This document shows positions 1 to 8,441 of a stretch of 64,000 nucleotides of DNA, in pieces. The DNA lies in assembly GCF_029023725.1 (NCBI RefSeq), contig NZ_CP119075.1, forward strand, positions 1,607,501-1,671,500, given 5' to 3'. Source of the DNA: Synoicihabitans lomoniglobus. GTDB lineage: Bacteria > Verrucomicrobiota > Verrucomicrobiia > Opitutales > Opitutaceae. Both the position numbers and the translations under genes were made by a program. The notes under the pieces are model-generated. The model was not told the origin of the DNA. It did no database searches and worked only from the letters and a program-made list of their open reading frames with translations. The first letter of the stretch is position 1; each line of letters starts with the position of its first letter.

Positions 1-283
1 GTTGGCTTTTATTCAGTTGGAGAACATTCAGGTGGAGCTGTTGTCCCCGCTCGACGACGAACCCAACCATTGGCAGGAATTTTTGGATACCAAGGGCGAG
101 GGCGTGCACCACATGGCGTTTGCGGTGAAGGGACTGGGGGAGGCGTATGTGGATGCCTACGACGCCGCGGGTTTGCCGATTATCATGTCCGGTGGTTGGG
201 ACGGCGGAGAATACGGCTATGCCGACACGCATGACGCGCTGGGCGCCACGGTGGAACTGCTCGAACGTTACGGCGAGCCCTGA
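1..283 (+). CDS. VOC-fold (glyoxalase/methylmalonyl-CoA epimerase-like) protein, 3' part
   Basis: The gene runs in from the left edge, so only about 93 C-terminal residues are visible. The segment GEGVHHMAFAV and the terminal ATVELLERYG fit the second metal-binding half of vicinal-oxygen-chelate proteins, where a His of the HH pair and the Glu near the C terminus bind a divalent metal. The pattern is closest to the Glyoxalase_4 and methylmalonyl-CoA epimerase branch, but the substrate cannot be decided from this fragment. The gene ends at a TGA 44 bases before a secreted hydrolase gene on the same strand. Confidence 0.7.
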   Translation, partial: LAFIQLENIQVELLSPLDDEPNHWQEFLDTKGEGVHHMAFAVKGLGEAYVDAYDAAGLPIIMSGGWDGGEYGYADTHDALGATVELLERYGEP

Positions 284-327
284 TCGGAGGCTGGCGGAGT
301 TCCCGGCGCGGCGGGGTTGACCTTCGC

Positions 328-1833
328 ATGAAGCGTGTTCCGTGCCGCCTATTTCGTCCGATCGGTCTGAGTCGTCCGCAACTCCTGTTGCTTTGCGCCC
401 TCGTCAGTGGGCTGAGAATTTCAGCTCAGAACGTGGACATTTACGAGGATGTGAGTGTGCCGGGACTACCGGGGCGGTTATACGTCCCGCCGGAGGCAAT
501 GAGTGGCGGGTCACCGCGGCCGCTCATCGTGGCACTGCATGGCGGAGGGGCGATTGGCACGGACAATCGGTCCAATGTCGTCGATTTTTGGAATCTGTTG
601 GCGGTGGCGCAGAAACGTGGAGCTTTTCTTTACGCTCCCCAAGCGACCGCCACCTGGCGGTCGGCTGAAAGTCATGCGCGGGTGCTCGCGCAGGTGCAGG
701 TAATCATGGCCAACCGGGAGGTGGATGCGGATCGGGTTTACCTTACCGGATTTTCCATGGGCGGCGGCGGGGTGTGGAATCTATTGGTCGCGCAGGCGGA
801 GACTTTTGCGGCGGCGGTTCCGATCTGCGGGGTCACGCCCGCCACCGGGTTCACGCCGGCGGCGATGCGAGGCGTGCCGCTGTGGGTGTTTCACGCCCGG
901 GATGACCCCGTTGTTTCCGTCGGGACCAGCCGAGCCGTGGTCAATTCGATCTTGGTCGAGCATGGCCAGGTCGTGCCCTCGTATCCGACTGCACGCACGG
1001 GGGATTTTGAAATAGTGGAGACGGCTTCGAACTTGCGCTACACGGAATGGGCGTCCGGCGGGCACGGCATCTGGAATGCCGTCTACGCTCATGCGGCACT
1101 CGCCGAGTGGATGTTCGCACAATCCCAATCAGGCGATGTCACGGTCGCGCGCGGACCACGCATCGTCCGACATCCCGTGAGTGTGGTGGCGACAGTGGGA
1201 GACGATGTGACATTCACGATTGAGGCTCAGGCTCGATCCGGCCCGCTGGCCGTAACGTGGTGGCGGGAGGACGCAATTGTGCCGGGGGAACACGATCTCG
1301 AACTCAATTTACAGCAGCTCAACCAAACCCAGGCGGGCGTGTATCGGGCGCGGTTGAGCGACGATACCGGCGAAGTCTGGACGTGGCCGGCCGAGTTGAA
1401 ATTCGGCGATACCGAACCGGGGGCCATTCTCAATGTATCCATGCGCGGCACGTTGGCTGAGACGGCCCCGAAACTGACGGCCGGTTTCGTGATAGGCGGA
1501 TCGGCTCCGGGTCGAGTGTTGGTGCGAGCGGTGGGGCCGGGGTTGGTCGAACACGGCGTAGCGGACGTGGTCGAGGACCCGGAACTTGCGGTTTTCTGGC
1601 ATCGCGACGGCGGGGCTGAGCAATTCGCGATCAATGATGATTGGTCGGCCGAGCCCTTGGTCACGGCTTCATTGGTCAGCGCCATGGCGCAAGTGGGGGC
1701 CTTTCCTTTGACGCCCGGAAGTCGGGACGCGGCGTTGGTGGTCGATCTCCCGGCAGGGGTGTTTTCCGTGCAGGCGCGTGGCCGAACGGCCGACGCCGGG
1801 GACGTGCTGATCGAAATCTACGAACTGCGCTGA
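328..1833 (+). CDS. Secreted alpha/beta-hydrolase (PHB depolymerase/feruloyl-esterase-like) with Ig-like and C-terminal surface domain
   Basis: The 501-residue protein has a Sec-type signal peptide (hydrophobic LLLLCALVSG, ending near residue 34). Residues about 40-270 form an alpha/beta-hydrolase: nucleophile Ser143 in GFSMGG, an acid candidate in RDDPVV (Asp192/193), and His246 in GGHGIW. Residues about 280-360 look like an immunoglobulin-like domain. Residues about 365-501 carry ILNVSMRG, GFVIGG, VRAVGPGL and NDDW, a domain recurrent at the C termini of secreted verrucomicrobial proteins. It probably cleaves an ester in a polysaccharide or polyester outside the cell; the substrate is unknown. 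Its stop codon overlaps the convergent FMN-reductase gene by 16 bases. Confidence 0.82.
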   Translation: MKRVPCRLFRPIGLSRPQLLLLCALVSGLRISAQNVDIYEDVSVPGLPGRLYVPPEAMSGGSPRPLIVALHGGGAIGTDNRSNVVDFWNLLAVAQKRGAFLYAPQATATWRSAESHARVLAQVQVIMANREVDADRVYLTGFSMGGGGVWNLLVAQAETFAAAVPICGVTPATGFTPAAMRGVPLWVFHARDDPVVSVGTSRAVVNSILVEHGQVVPSYPTARTGDFEIVETASNLRYTEWASGGHGIWNAVYAHAALAEWMFAQSQSGDVTVARGPRIVRHPVSVVATVGDDVTFTIEAQARSGPLAVTWWREDAIVPGEHDLELNLQQLNQTQAGVYRARLSDDTGEVWTWPAELKFGDTEPGAILNVSMRGTLAETAPKLTAGFVIGGSAPGRVLVRAVGPGLVEHGVADVVEDPELAVFWHRDGGAEQFAINDDWSAEPLVTASLVSAMAQVGAFPLTPGSRDAALVVDLPAGVFSVQARGRTADAGDVLIEIYELR

Positions 1834-2345
1834 CGCACCAGCTCGGCGGTGGCGTGCGCACACGCGGCAATGCGCTCGACGATCTGAGGGTTGCCGATGG
1901 CGCCAGCGGCAAAATCACCGGGCACGGCGTAGACGAACCGGGGCACGATCACACAGCGAAAATCCAGCATCAGGCTGTTGGCCAGCGCCATGATCGACAT
2001 GTAGGAGGAGGCCCCTCCGGCGGCATTGAGGAAGGCCACGGTTTTGTTCTCCCAAGCCGCCTTGCCTGTGAGCTCGATGAGATTCTTGAGCACGGCGTTG
2101 ACGTCGTAGTTGTAAATCGGAGACGCGATAATCACGCCGTCGGCGGCGGAGATTTTGGCGCTGACCAACGCCACATTGGGATCGCCGTAGGCCGCGCCAC
2201 CGTCGCAAAGCGGAAGCGGAGAGTCGCGCAGATCCAGAAACTCGACCTCGATGTTGTCGGTTTGCAAAGCCGAGAGAGCGGCTTGTGCGAGGAGTCGGCT
2301 TTTGCTGCCCGGATTGAGGCTGGCGGAGATAATGAGGAGACCCAT
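1818..2345 (-). CDS. NADPH-dependent FMN reductase family protein
   Basis: A flavodoxin-fold protein of about 175 residues. The N-terminal LLIISASLNPGSKSR is the FMN-phosphate-binding loop of the NADPH-dependent FMN reductase/azoreductase family, and the middle SPIYNYDVNAVLKN is the second family signature (SPxYNxxxPxxLKN). It should transfer electrons from NAD(P)H to flavin or quinone-like acceptors in the cytosol. I chose the ATG at 2345 because it places the beta strand at the very N terminus, as in the family; an in-frame ATG at 2357 would add four residues. It lies just downstream of cydB on the same strand. Confidence 0.82.
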   Translation of the reverse strand: MGLLIISASLNPGSKSRLLAQAALSALQTDNIEVEFLDLRDSPLPLCDGGAAYGDPNVALVSAKISAADGVIIASPIYNYDVNAVLKNLIELTGKAAWENKTVAFLNAAGGASSYMSIMALANSLMLDFRCVIVPRFVYAVPGDFAAGAIGNPQIVERIAACAHATAELVRQRSS

Positions 2346-2409
2346 GCCGTTCACCATTGGGAACTTTGGCGGTGGCGCAATTCCTCGTGCGGTAGATTTT
2401 CCCGCGGTC

Positions 2410-3420
2410 TCAGTCGGAGGGCGGTGAAAGTTTGAATACGCGCAGCAGATAGTAGAGCGCGGGGAAGATCAATCCACTGCCCACCACCAGCGCGATCAAG
2501 AGTTGCGTGAGAGTGGCGGGTGGCGCGGCGACATCATGGAAGCGAACCGGCCCCGTCACGGTGGTGACGGCGCGCGGCACATAGAGCAAATACCAGCCGC
2601 CGAGGATGAGTGCGACCTGACCGGCCGCCATGGTTCGCACGAGCAGCGTGCGGCGTCGATTGACGAAGTTCCACAGCAGGACGAGCAACCCGGTGGCCGC
2701 TGCGACCAGCACCCAGATCGCGGGAGTTTGGGTCACGGCGTTGAAGAGGTTTTCCCGTTCGTAAAATGAACTGAGGAACACGGCCCCGCCGGCGAGCACC
2801 ACGGCAATGTTAGCCCGAATGGCGGCGCGGGTGAACCGCCGACGCAACGCCGGATCCTCGGTTTCCCCGATCAGGAAGACCGAGGCGAGGAATACGAAAA
2901 TACAGGTGACGAACCCGGCCACCGCCATGGGATACCAGCCCCACCACGGAGCGAAGTAAGCCGACCAAACACTCCGCGCTTCCGGGTCGATGATGCCCCG
3001 ATGCAGGCTGGCCGCGATCGTGCCCAGCCACCACGACGTCCACAAACTGGAGAGCCCGAACAACCAGGTGTAAACCCGCTGCGAACGCGGAGACTGCACC
3101 GCGTCGTAGTGTCGAAACGTGAACGCGCAACCGCGCACGACAATGCCTCCGAGCAGCGCCAGCATTGGCACGTGCAGCGACACCATCAGCGTGGTGAAGA
3201 GCGGCGGAAATCCCATGAACAGAATCACGACCACCAAAATCAGCCACATGTGGTTCGCCTCCCACACCGGTCCCATGGCGGCATTGACGGCGCGTTTTTG
3301 GGCATCACGCAATTCGCCAGCGGGCAACAGCTCGAGGATGCCCGCGCCAAAATCGGATCCGCCCAGGGTGATGTAGAGCAGCAGGCATGCCCCGATGATA
3401 ACGATGAGCAGATCAACCAT
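2410..3420 (-). CDS. cydB: Cytochrome bd ubiquinol oxidase subunit II
   Basis: A polytopic membrane protein of 336 residues with eight or nine hydrophobic segments. It has the CydB hallmarks: an N-terminal GGSDFGAGIL, then GPVWEANHMWLI and SLHVPMLALLGGI. With CydA it forms the quinol-oxidising, proton-non-pumping terminal oxidase of the inner membrane. The start ATG overlaps the end of cydA by 8 bases, so the two are translated together. No cydX-like small gene follows in the 52 bases before the FMN-reductase gene. Length and lack of CydCD genes nearby fit the compact CioB type. Confidence 0.95.
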   Translation of the reverse strand: MVDLLIVIIGACLLLYITLGGSDFGAGILELLPAGELRDAQKRAVNAAMGPVWEANHMWLILVVVILFMGFPPLFTTLMVSLHVPMLALLGGIVVRGCAFTFRHYDAVQSPRSQRVYTWLFGLSSLWTSWWLGTIAASLHRGIIDPEARSVWSAYFAPWWGWYPMAVAGFVTCIFVFLASVFLIGETEDPALRRRFTRAAIRANIAVVLAGGAVFLSSFYERENLFNAVTQTPAIWVLVAAATGLLVLLWNFVNRRRTLLVRTMAAGQVALILGGWYLLYVPRAVTTVTGPVRFHDVAAPPATLTQLLIALVVGSGLIFPALYYLLRVFKLSPPSD

Positions 3421-4720
3421 GATGTTCGGCGGCGGATGATTGCAGCGTCTGCATCTGTCGTCGCAACAGCCAGACCGTGGCCGCGGCGAGCGTCAGATAC
3501 ATGACGAGAAACAGGGCGAAGTGCCACACCATGCCCGGCACCGGCGTCACGGCATCGGCCGTCCGCATGACTTCGTAGATGATCCAGGGCTGGCGCCCGA
3601 CCTCCGTCACCACCCAGCCGGCTTCGATCGCGATCACTCCCAAGGGAATGCAGCCCACCAACGTGCGCAAAAACCAGCGTGGGTAACGTTGGCGGCGTCG
3701 ATACCAGAAATAGAGCAGCCCCAGCCCGGCCATGAGCATGCCGATTCCCACCATGACCTGAAACGCGATGTGCACGATCACCACCGGTGGCCAGTCTTCG
3801 CGGGGAAACTGGTCGAGACCGATGACTTCGGCGTCAATATCGTTGTGGGCCAACAGACTCAGCAGGCCGGGCACCGGGATGCCGTAGTCGACGCGTTGTG
3901 CTTCCACATCGGGAATGCCGCCAATGTAGAGCGGCACGCGGCGGGACGTCTCAAAGTGCGCTTCCATGGCTGCGAGTTTGGCCGGTTGAAAGTGAGCCAC
4001 CTGATGCGCGGCCAAATGCCCGGCGAAGGGCTGCAGGATCGCGGCGGTCGCGCCAAACGCCATGGCGATGGTAAACGCCTTGCGGTTCAGATCCGGCGCC
4101 CGACCGCGCAATAACAGCGACGCGTGGATGCCGCCCACGGCAAACCCCACGGCCTGCACGGCGGCGAGCTGCATGTGCAGACTTTGATGCAGCCACGCGC
4201 GGTTGAACATGGCGGCGACAGGGTCGATGTTAACGGCCTCGCCATTGACCCAGTCGAAACCGGCCGGCGAGTTCATCCACGCGTTGGCCGCCACCACGAA
4301 AATGCCTGAGATGAAACCTGAAATGCCGACCATTAACCCAGTGGCCCAGTGCGCCCAGCGATTCATGCGTTTCCAACCGTAGAGGAACAGTCCGATTGCG
4401 ATGGCTTCGATGAAGAAGGCGGTGCCTTCCCACGAAAACGGCATGCCGATGATCGCGCCCGCATGCTCCATGAAACCGGGCCACAGCAATCCGAGCTCAA
4501 ACGACAATACCGTCCCGGAAACCGCGCCAACCGCGAAGAGAATGGCGACGCCTTTCATCCACGTCTTGGTCAACGCCAGGTAAACCGGATCACCCGTGCG
4601 CAAATGCAGGTAGTGCGCGGTCGACATGAGGAACGGCATCGTCATGCCGATGGCGGCGAAGATGATGTGAAACCCCAACGAGAATGCCATGGTGGCGCGG
4701 GCGGCTTCGAGATTGTCCAT
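3413..4720 (-). CDS. cydA: Cytochrome bd ubiquinol oxidase subunit I
   Basis: A protein of 435 residues with about nine transmembrane helices. His18 in SLGFHIIFAA is the family's conserved N-terminal haem ligand, HMQLAAVQ holds the other conserved His, and GWVVTEVGRQPW near residue 370-380 is the CydA signature. The Q loop appears short, as in cyanide-insensitive CioA-type enzymes. The start is the ATG at 4720 (MDNLEAARATMAF), which matches family N termini. The open frame continues 63 codons upstream, but that stretch overlaps the neighbouring permease gene and has no CydA character. It is the upstream gene of the cydAB pair. Confidence 0.95.
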   Translation of the reverse strand: MDNLEAARATMAFSLGFHIIFAAIGMTMPFLMSTAHYLHLRTGDPVYLALTKTWMKGVAILFAVGAVSGTVLSFELGLLWPGFMEHAGAIIGMPFSWEGTAFFIEAIAIGLFLYGWKRMNRWAHWATGLMVGISGFISGIFVVAANAWMNSPAGFDWVNGEAVNIDPVAAMFNRAWLHQSLHMQLAAVQAVGFAVGGIHASLLLRGRAPDLNRKAFTIAMAFGATAAILQPFAGHLAAHQVAHFQPAKLAAMEAHFETSRRVPLYIGGIPDVEAQRVDYGIPVPGLLSLLAHNDIDAEVIGLDQFPREDWPPVVIVHIAFQVMVGIGMLMAGLGLLYFWYRRRQRYPRWFLRTLVGCIPLGVIAIEAGWVVTEVGRQPWIIYEVMRTADAVTPVPGMVWHFALFLVMYLTLAAATVWLLRRQMQTLQSSAAEHHG

Positions 4721-4817
4721 GCCGACCGGAACGTTGGTTATCCCGGTGGCCGGGCGCAAGTGATCAGCGGATCGATCCGCCAGACAGTAGCACGATTTCG
4801 CGGCCCGAATCAGGCGG

Positions 4818-6029
4818 CTACTCGTAGCGCAGCGCGTCGATGGGGTCGAGCATGGCGGCTTTGCGCGCCGGATAAAATCCGAAGAAGATACCGATGGCGG
4901 CGCTGACACTCAGCGCGATGACGATGGCCGGAACCGAAATCAACACGGGCCATTTCAAGGTGTCAGCGACGATTTGCGATGCACCCACGCCCAGCGAAAC
5001 GCCCAATGCGCCGCCGAGCACGCTGAGGAACACGGCTTCAAAAAGGAACTGCGCCAGCACGTCGGTGCTGTGGGCGCCGACCGCGAGGCGGATTCCGATC
5101 TCGCGGGTGCGCTCGGTCACACTCACGAGCATGATATTCATAATCCCGATACCACCCACCAGCAACGAAACGCCGGCAATGGCACCGAGGAGCACGGTCA
5201 TCGTGCGGGAGGTTTCGGTGGCGGTTTCGGCAAGTTCGAGTTGATCGCGCACCATGAAGTCGGGTTCGCGACCCGAGCGCCGCTGGGTGAGCAGGGACTC
5301 GACTTCGGCTTTTACCGAAGGGATCAATTCGGGCGAAAGCGCCTGGATGGTGATGCTGCTCAGATTGGTGCGGGGACGGCTCAGGCGTCGCATGACCGTG
5401 GTGTAAGGCAGCACGACGGCGTCGTCCTGATCGGAGCCGAAATAGTTGTAACCCTTCTTGGACAGCACACCGAGAATCTTCACCGGCACGGAGCCAATGC
5501 GCAGGGTTTGGCCGACGGGGTCTTCGCCTCCGAAAAGCTGATCGACTACGGTTTGGCCGACGACACAGACCTTGGCGGAGTTGCGCACATCCTGCGCGGT
5601 GAACATGTCACCCGAGACCAAGGGCCAGACCCGGATCTGCAAAAACTCGGGGTCCTCGCCCTGAATCGACGGCCGCCAGTTTTGACCGTTGGCTTGAACC
5701 TGTTCGCGACTGCGCACGCTGCGACTGACGGCGACGATGCCGGGGACTTCGTCGGCGATGGAGTCGGCGTCCTCGGCGGAAAGGGTGCTGGCACCGCCGA
5801 AGCCACCACGCACGCCGCCGGTGGTCACACTGCCGGGAAAGACGGTGACGATGTTTTGACCGAGCGAGGCGATTTGGGCTTCGACTTGGGACTTGGCTCC
5901 GTTGCCGATACTGACCATGGCTATCACGGCGCCGACGCCGATGATGATGCCGAGGGCGGTCAGCACGGAACGCATGGTGTTGCGGCGCAAGGCGCGCATG
6001 GCGATGACACTGGTGGCGGCGATTCTCAC
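4818..6029 (-). CDS. MacB-type ABC transporter permease (FtsX family)
   Basis: A 403-residue permease with one N-terminal transmembrane helix (VLTALGIIIGVGAVIAMV), a large periplasmic MacB_PCD domain (about 45-240), and three C-terminal helices ending in FGFYPARKAAMLDPIDALRYE, the classic FtsX/MacB tail. No ATPase domain is fused, unlike E. coli MacB; that activity comes from the adjacent gene. The start is GTG. It is the last gene of a three-gene operon (adaptor, ATPase, permease), 25 bases after the ATPase gene. The system probably exports a peptide, antibiotic or lipid-like substrate across the periplasm; the substrate is not predictable. Confidence 0.92.
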   Translation of the reverse strand: MRIAATSVIAMRALRRNTMRSVLTALGIIIGVGAVIAMVSIGNGAKSQVEAQIASLGQNIVTVFPGSVTTGGVRGGFGGASTLSAEDADSIADEVPGIVAVSRSVRSREQVQANGQNWRPSIQGEDPEFLQIRVWPLVSGDMFTAQDVRNSAKVCVVGQTVVDQLFGGEDPVGQTLRIGSVPVKILGVLSKKGYNYFGSDQDDAVVLPYTTVMRRLSRPRTNLSSITIQALSPELIPSVKAEVESLLTQRRSGREPDFMVRDQLELAETATETSRTMTVLLGAIAGVSLLVGGIGIMNIMLVSVTERTREIGIRLAVGAHSTDVLAQFLFEAVFLSVLGGALGVSLGVGASQIVADTLKWPVLISVPAIVIALSVSAAIGIFFGFYPARKAAMLDPIDALRYE

Positions 6030-6054
6030 GGGAAAGTGGGGTGGTTAAAGAGGT

Positions 6055-6825
6055 TCAGACGGTGTCGGCCGTCAGCGCGGCTTCCGCTTCGAGGCGGGCG
6101 AGGCGACTGAGTTCGGCGGCGGGCTGCAGGCGTTGCTTGACCGTCTCATCGCGGACCAAACGGCCGTCGCGCAGGATCAGGTTGCGTTTGCAATAGTGGG
6201 CGACGTCGAGCTCGTGCGTGACCATGATGATCGTGATACCCTGGTCGTTGAGGTCCTGAAAAACGCCCATCACCTCGACGGTGGTGCGGGAGTCGAGATT
6301 GCCGGTGGGCTCGTCGGCGAGCAGCACTTGCGGATGGTTCACGAGGCTGCGGGCAATGGCGACCCGCTGCTGTTGACCGCCGGAAAGTTGACTGGGGTGA
6401 TGGTCGGCGCGTTCCGCCAACCCGACGATGTCGAGGGCGGCCATGGCGCGGTCGCGCATGACCTTGGCGGAGATGCGTTCGGCGGCGTAGAGCATGGGCA
6501 GCTCGACGTTTTCCAATGCGGTGGTGCGGGAGAGCAGATTGAAGCCCTGAAAAACGAAGCCGAGTTTTTGGTTACGGATGTCGGCGCGTTCGTTGCGGCC
6601 GAGGTTGGAGACATCGACGCCGTCGAGAATGTAGCTGCCACTGCTCGGTCGATCGAGGCAGCCGAGCGTATTCATCAACGTGGACTTACCCGAGCCGGAC
6701 GCACCCATGAGGGCGACAAACTCGCCGGGTTGGATCGACAGCGTGACCCCGCGCACGGCGTGCACCTCGATGTCGCCGGTCCGATAGGTCTTGTGGATTT
6801 CGGTGAGTTGGACGACGGGAGTCAT
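6055..6825 (-). CDS. MacB-type ABC transporter ATP-binding protein
   Basis: A 256-residue ABC ATPase of the LolD/MacB class. Walker A is GASGSGKST, the Q loop FVFQGFNLL, the signature LSGGQQQRVAIARSL, Walker B VLLADEPTG, followed by the D loop GNLDSRT and H-loop VTHELD. The start is set at the ATG at 6825 (MTPVVQLTEI), one base after the adaptor gene's stop; upstream in-frame codons lie inside that gene. It energises the neighbouring permease, and the tight spacing supports one transcript. Confidence 0.94.
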   Translation of the reverse strand: MTPVVQLTEIHKTYRTGDIEVHAVRGVTLSIQPGEFVALMGASGSGKSTLMNTLGCLDRPSSGSYILDGVDVSNLGRNERADIRNQKLGFVFQGFNLLSRTTALENVELPMLYAAERISAKVMRDRAMAALDIVGLAERADHHPSQLSGGQQQRVAIARSLVNHPQVLLADEPTGNLDSRTTVEVMGVFQDLNDQGITIIMVTHELDVAHYCKRNLILRDGRLVRDETVKQRLQPAAELSRLARLEAEAALTADTV

Positions 6826-6826
6826 G

Positions 6827-8275
6827 TCAGCGACGGGGACCGCGGCTGGGAGCAGCGAAGGGATTGTTGGCGGCCGTATCGTCGCCGGCGGCAACGATCA
6901 TGAGGCCGGTAATGATCTCGTCGCCTTCGTTGAGTCCGTCGAGCAGTTCAGTCGTCGAGCCGTCGGTGATGCCGAGACGCACTTTGACGCTTTCGAGCAC
7001 GGGAGTGGGATCGGTGCTGACGACACGATACAAGGTCCGGACCGTCGGGCGATTGTCGGCCGGCGCTTGTCGCTGGGGGCGAGCATTGTTACCGCCCGCG
7101 CCGTCACCGCCACCTCCACCGCGTTGCGGAATTTCAACGCCGCGTTGTTCGGCCAGGGCCCGGGCCTTGACCATGATACCGCGATCGGGACGACCTTCGC
7201 CGTCCCAGCCCGCCTCTTTCATGAGGGCCCGAAATTGTTCGCGCGGATCGGCCGGTTCGGCGGTGACGGTGGCGTCGGCGAGGGCGGCGGTGTCCGGGCG
7301 CTCGTTGATCGTGATCGTATCGGGTATGCGGACCCGCAGGGCGCTGTTGGGCACGCGAAGCACGTTGGGGCGTGAGGCGATCACGATGGAAACGTTGGCG
7401 GTCATGCCGGGTTTCAGCTTCAGCTCGCGATTGTCGACTTTGATGATGGTGGAGTAGACGACGACGCTTTGTTCGCTCTGCGGGGAGTTGCGGATCTGGC
7501 GCACGAGGCCGCGGAAGGTGCGGTTGGGAAATGCATCGACGGTGAACTCGACCGGTTGGCCCTCCGCGACGAGGCTGATATCGGCCTCGGATACGAAGGC
7601 GTTGATCTCCATTTCGGAGAGATCGTTGATCAAAGTGAAGAGCGTGGGGGCGTTGAGGCTGGCGGCGACGGTCTTGCCGACCTCGGCGAGTCGATCGATT
7701 ACGATGCCGTCAATGGGCGCGTAAAGCGTGCAGCGGGCCAAATCGGTCTCGGCGTTGGCGACAGCCGCACGCCGGATCAGCAGTTGCGCGTTGGCTTGGG
7801 CGAGGGTGGCCTGAGCCTGATCGAGCTCCTGACGGGAAACCAATTTTCGCTCAAACAAGGAAACGACGCGATCGTTGTTGAGACTGGCGAGGCGGTGATT
7901 GGCTTCGCTGTTGGTGAATTCGGCCTGCGCGGATTCCAACCGGGACTGGTAGGTGGCGGGGTCGATTCGCGCGAGCACGTCGCCCGCTTTCACGATGTCG
8001 TTAAAGTCGACCAGCACCTCGGTCACCAGTCCGGAGATTTGCGAACTCACCTCAACCTCGATGACGGGTTGGAGCTCGCCGGTGGCGGTGATGGTCTGGG
8101 TCACGGCACCGCGGCTGATCGCGGCGGTGCGAAATTGCAGGTCGGACCCCGTGGTGCCACCCCGGGCGTAGAACCACCAATAGGCGGCACCGCCGACCAG
8201 AGCGAGGACGACGATGATGAGGACAAGCGAGGCACCGGTTTCACGGGAACGACGGGAGGGAAGGGAGGAACGCAC
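6827..8275 (-). CDS. MacA/HlyD-family periplasmic adaptor of efflux system
   Basis: A 482-residue membrane-fusion protein. It has one N-terminal transmembrane anchor (LVLIIVVLALVGGAAYWWF, about 17-35), a lipoyl/barrel-sandwich half (TATGELQPVIEVEVSSQISG), a coiled-coil hairpin (about 105-165), the second barrel half (APIDGIVIDRLAEVGKTV) and a beta-barrel domain. A Gly-rich linker (GGGGGDGAGGNN) sits near residue 400. Start is GTG. It should link the MacB-type permease and ATPase to an outer-membrane factor; no TolC-like gene is in the window. It is the first gene of the operon. Confidence 0.92.
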   Translation of the reverse strand: MRSSLPSRRSRETGASLVLIIVVLALVGGAAYWWFYARGGTTGSDLQFRTAAISRGAVTQTITATGELQPVIEVEVSSQISGLVTEVLVDFNDIVKAGDVLARIDPATYQSRLESAQAEFTNSEANHRLASLNNDRVVSLFERKLVSRQELDQAQATLAQANAQLLIRRAAVANAETDLARCTLYAPIDGIVIDRLAEVGKTVAASLNAPTLFTLINDLSEMEINAFVSEADISLVAEGQPVEFTVDAFPNRTFRGLVRQIRNSPQSEQSVVVYSTIIKVDNRELKLKPGMTANVSIVIASRPNVLRVPNSALRVRIPDTITINERPDTAALADATVTAEPADPREQFRALMKEAGWDGEGRPDRGIMVKARALAEQRGVEIPQRGGGGGDGAGGNNARPQRQAPADNRPTVRTLYRVVSTDPTPVLESVKVRLGITDGSTTELLDGLNEGDEIITGLMIVAAGDDTAANNPFAAPSRGPRR

Positions 8276-8441
8276 GGGAGTGTATGAACGTTGAAATCCG
8301 ATGAGAAGAATCGGGGTGATGAGGCAATAGACGCATGACGGGGAGGGCGGTTACGCGAAGTTGTGGTCCGGGCAAAACATGTTGCGGCTCCACTCTCCAG
8401 CAGGTTGTTTCGGCTCTGCTTTGACCTATTTTTCGCGCCGC

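Noticed and set aside
4721-4909. 63-codon N-terminal extension of cydA
   Set aside because: It overlaps the permease gene and reads as polar, Arg/Ser-rich sequence without a transmembrane segment, unlike CydA.
4974-6110. A 378-codon frame antisense to the MacB-type permease
   Set aside because: Composition is His/Asp/Gly-rich and repetitive, with no family features; the permease motifs on the other strand are complete.
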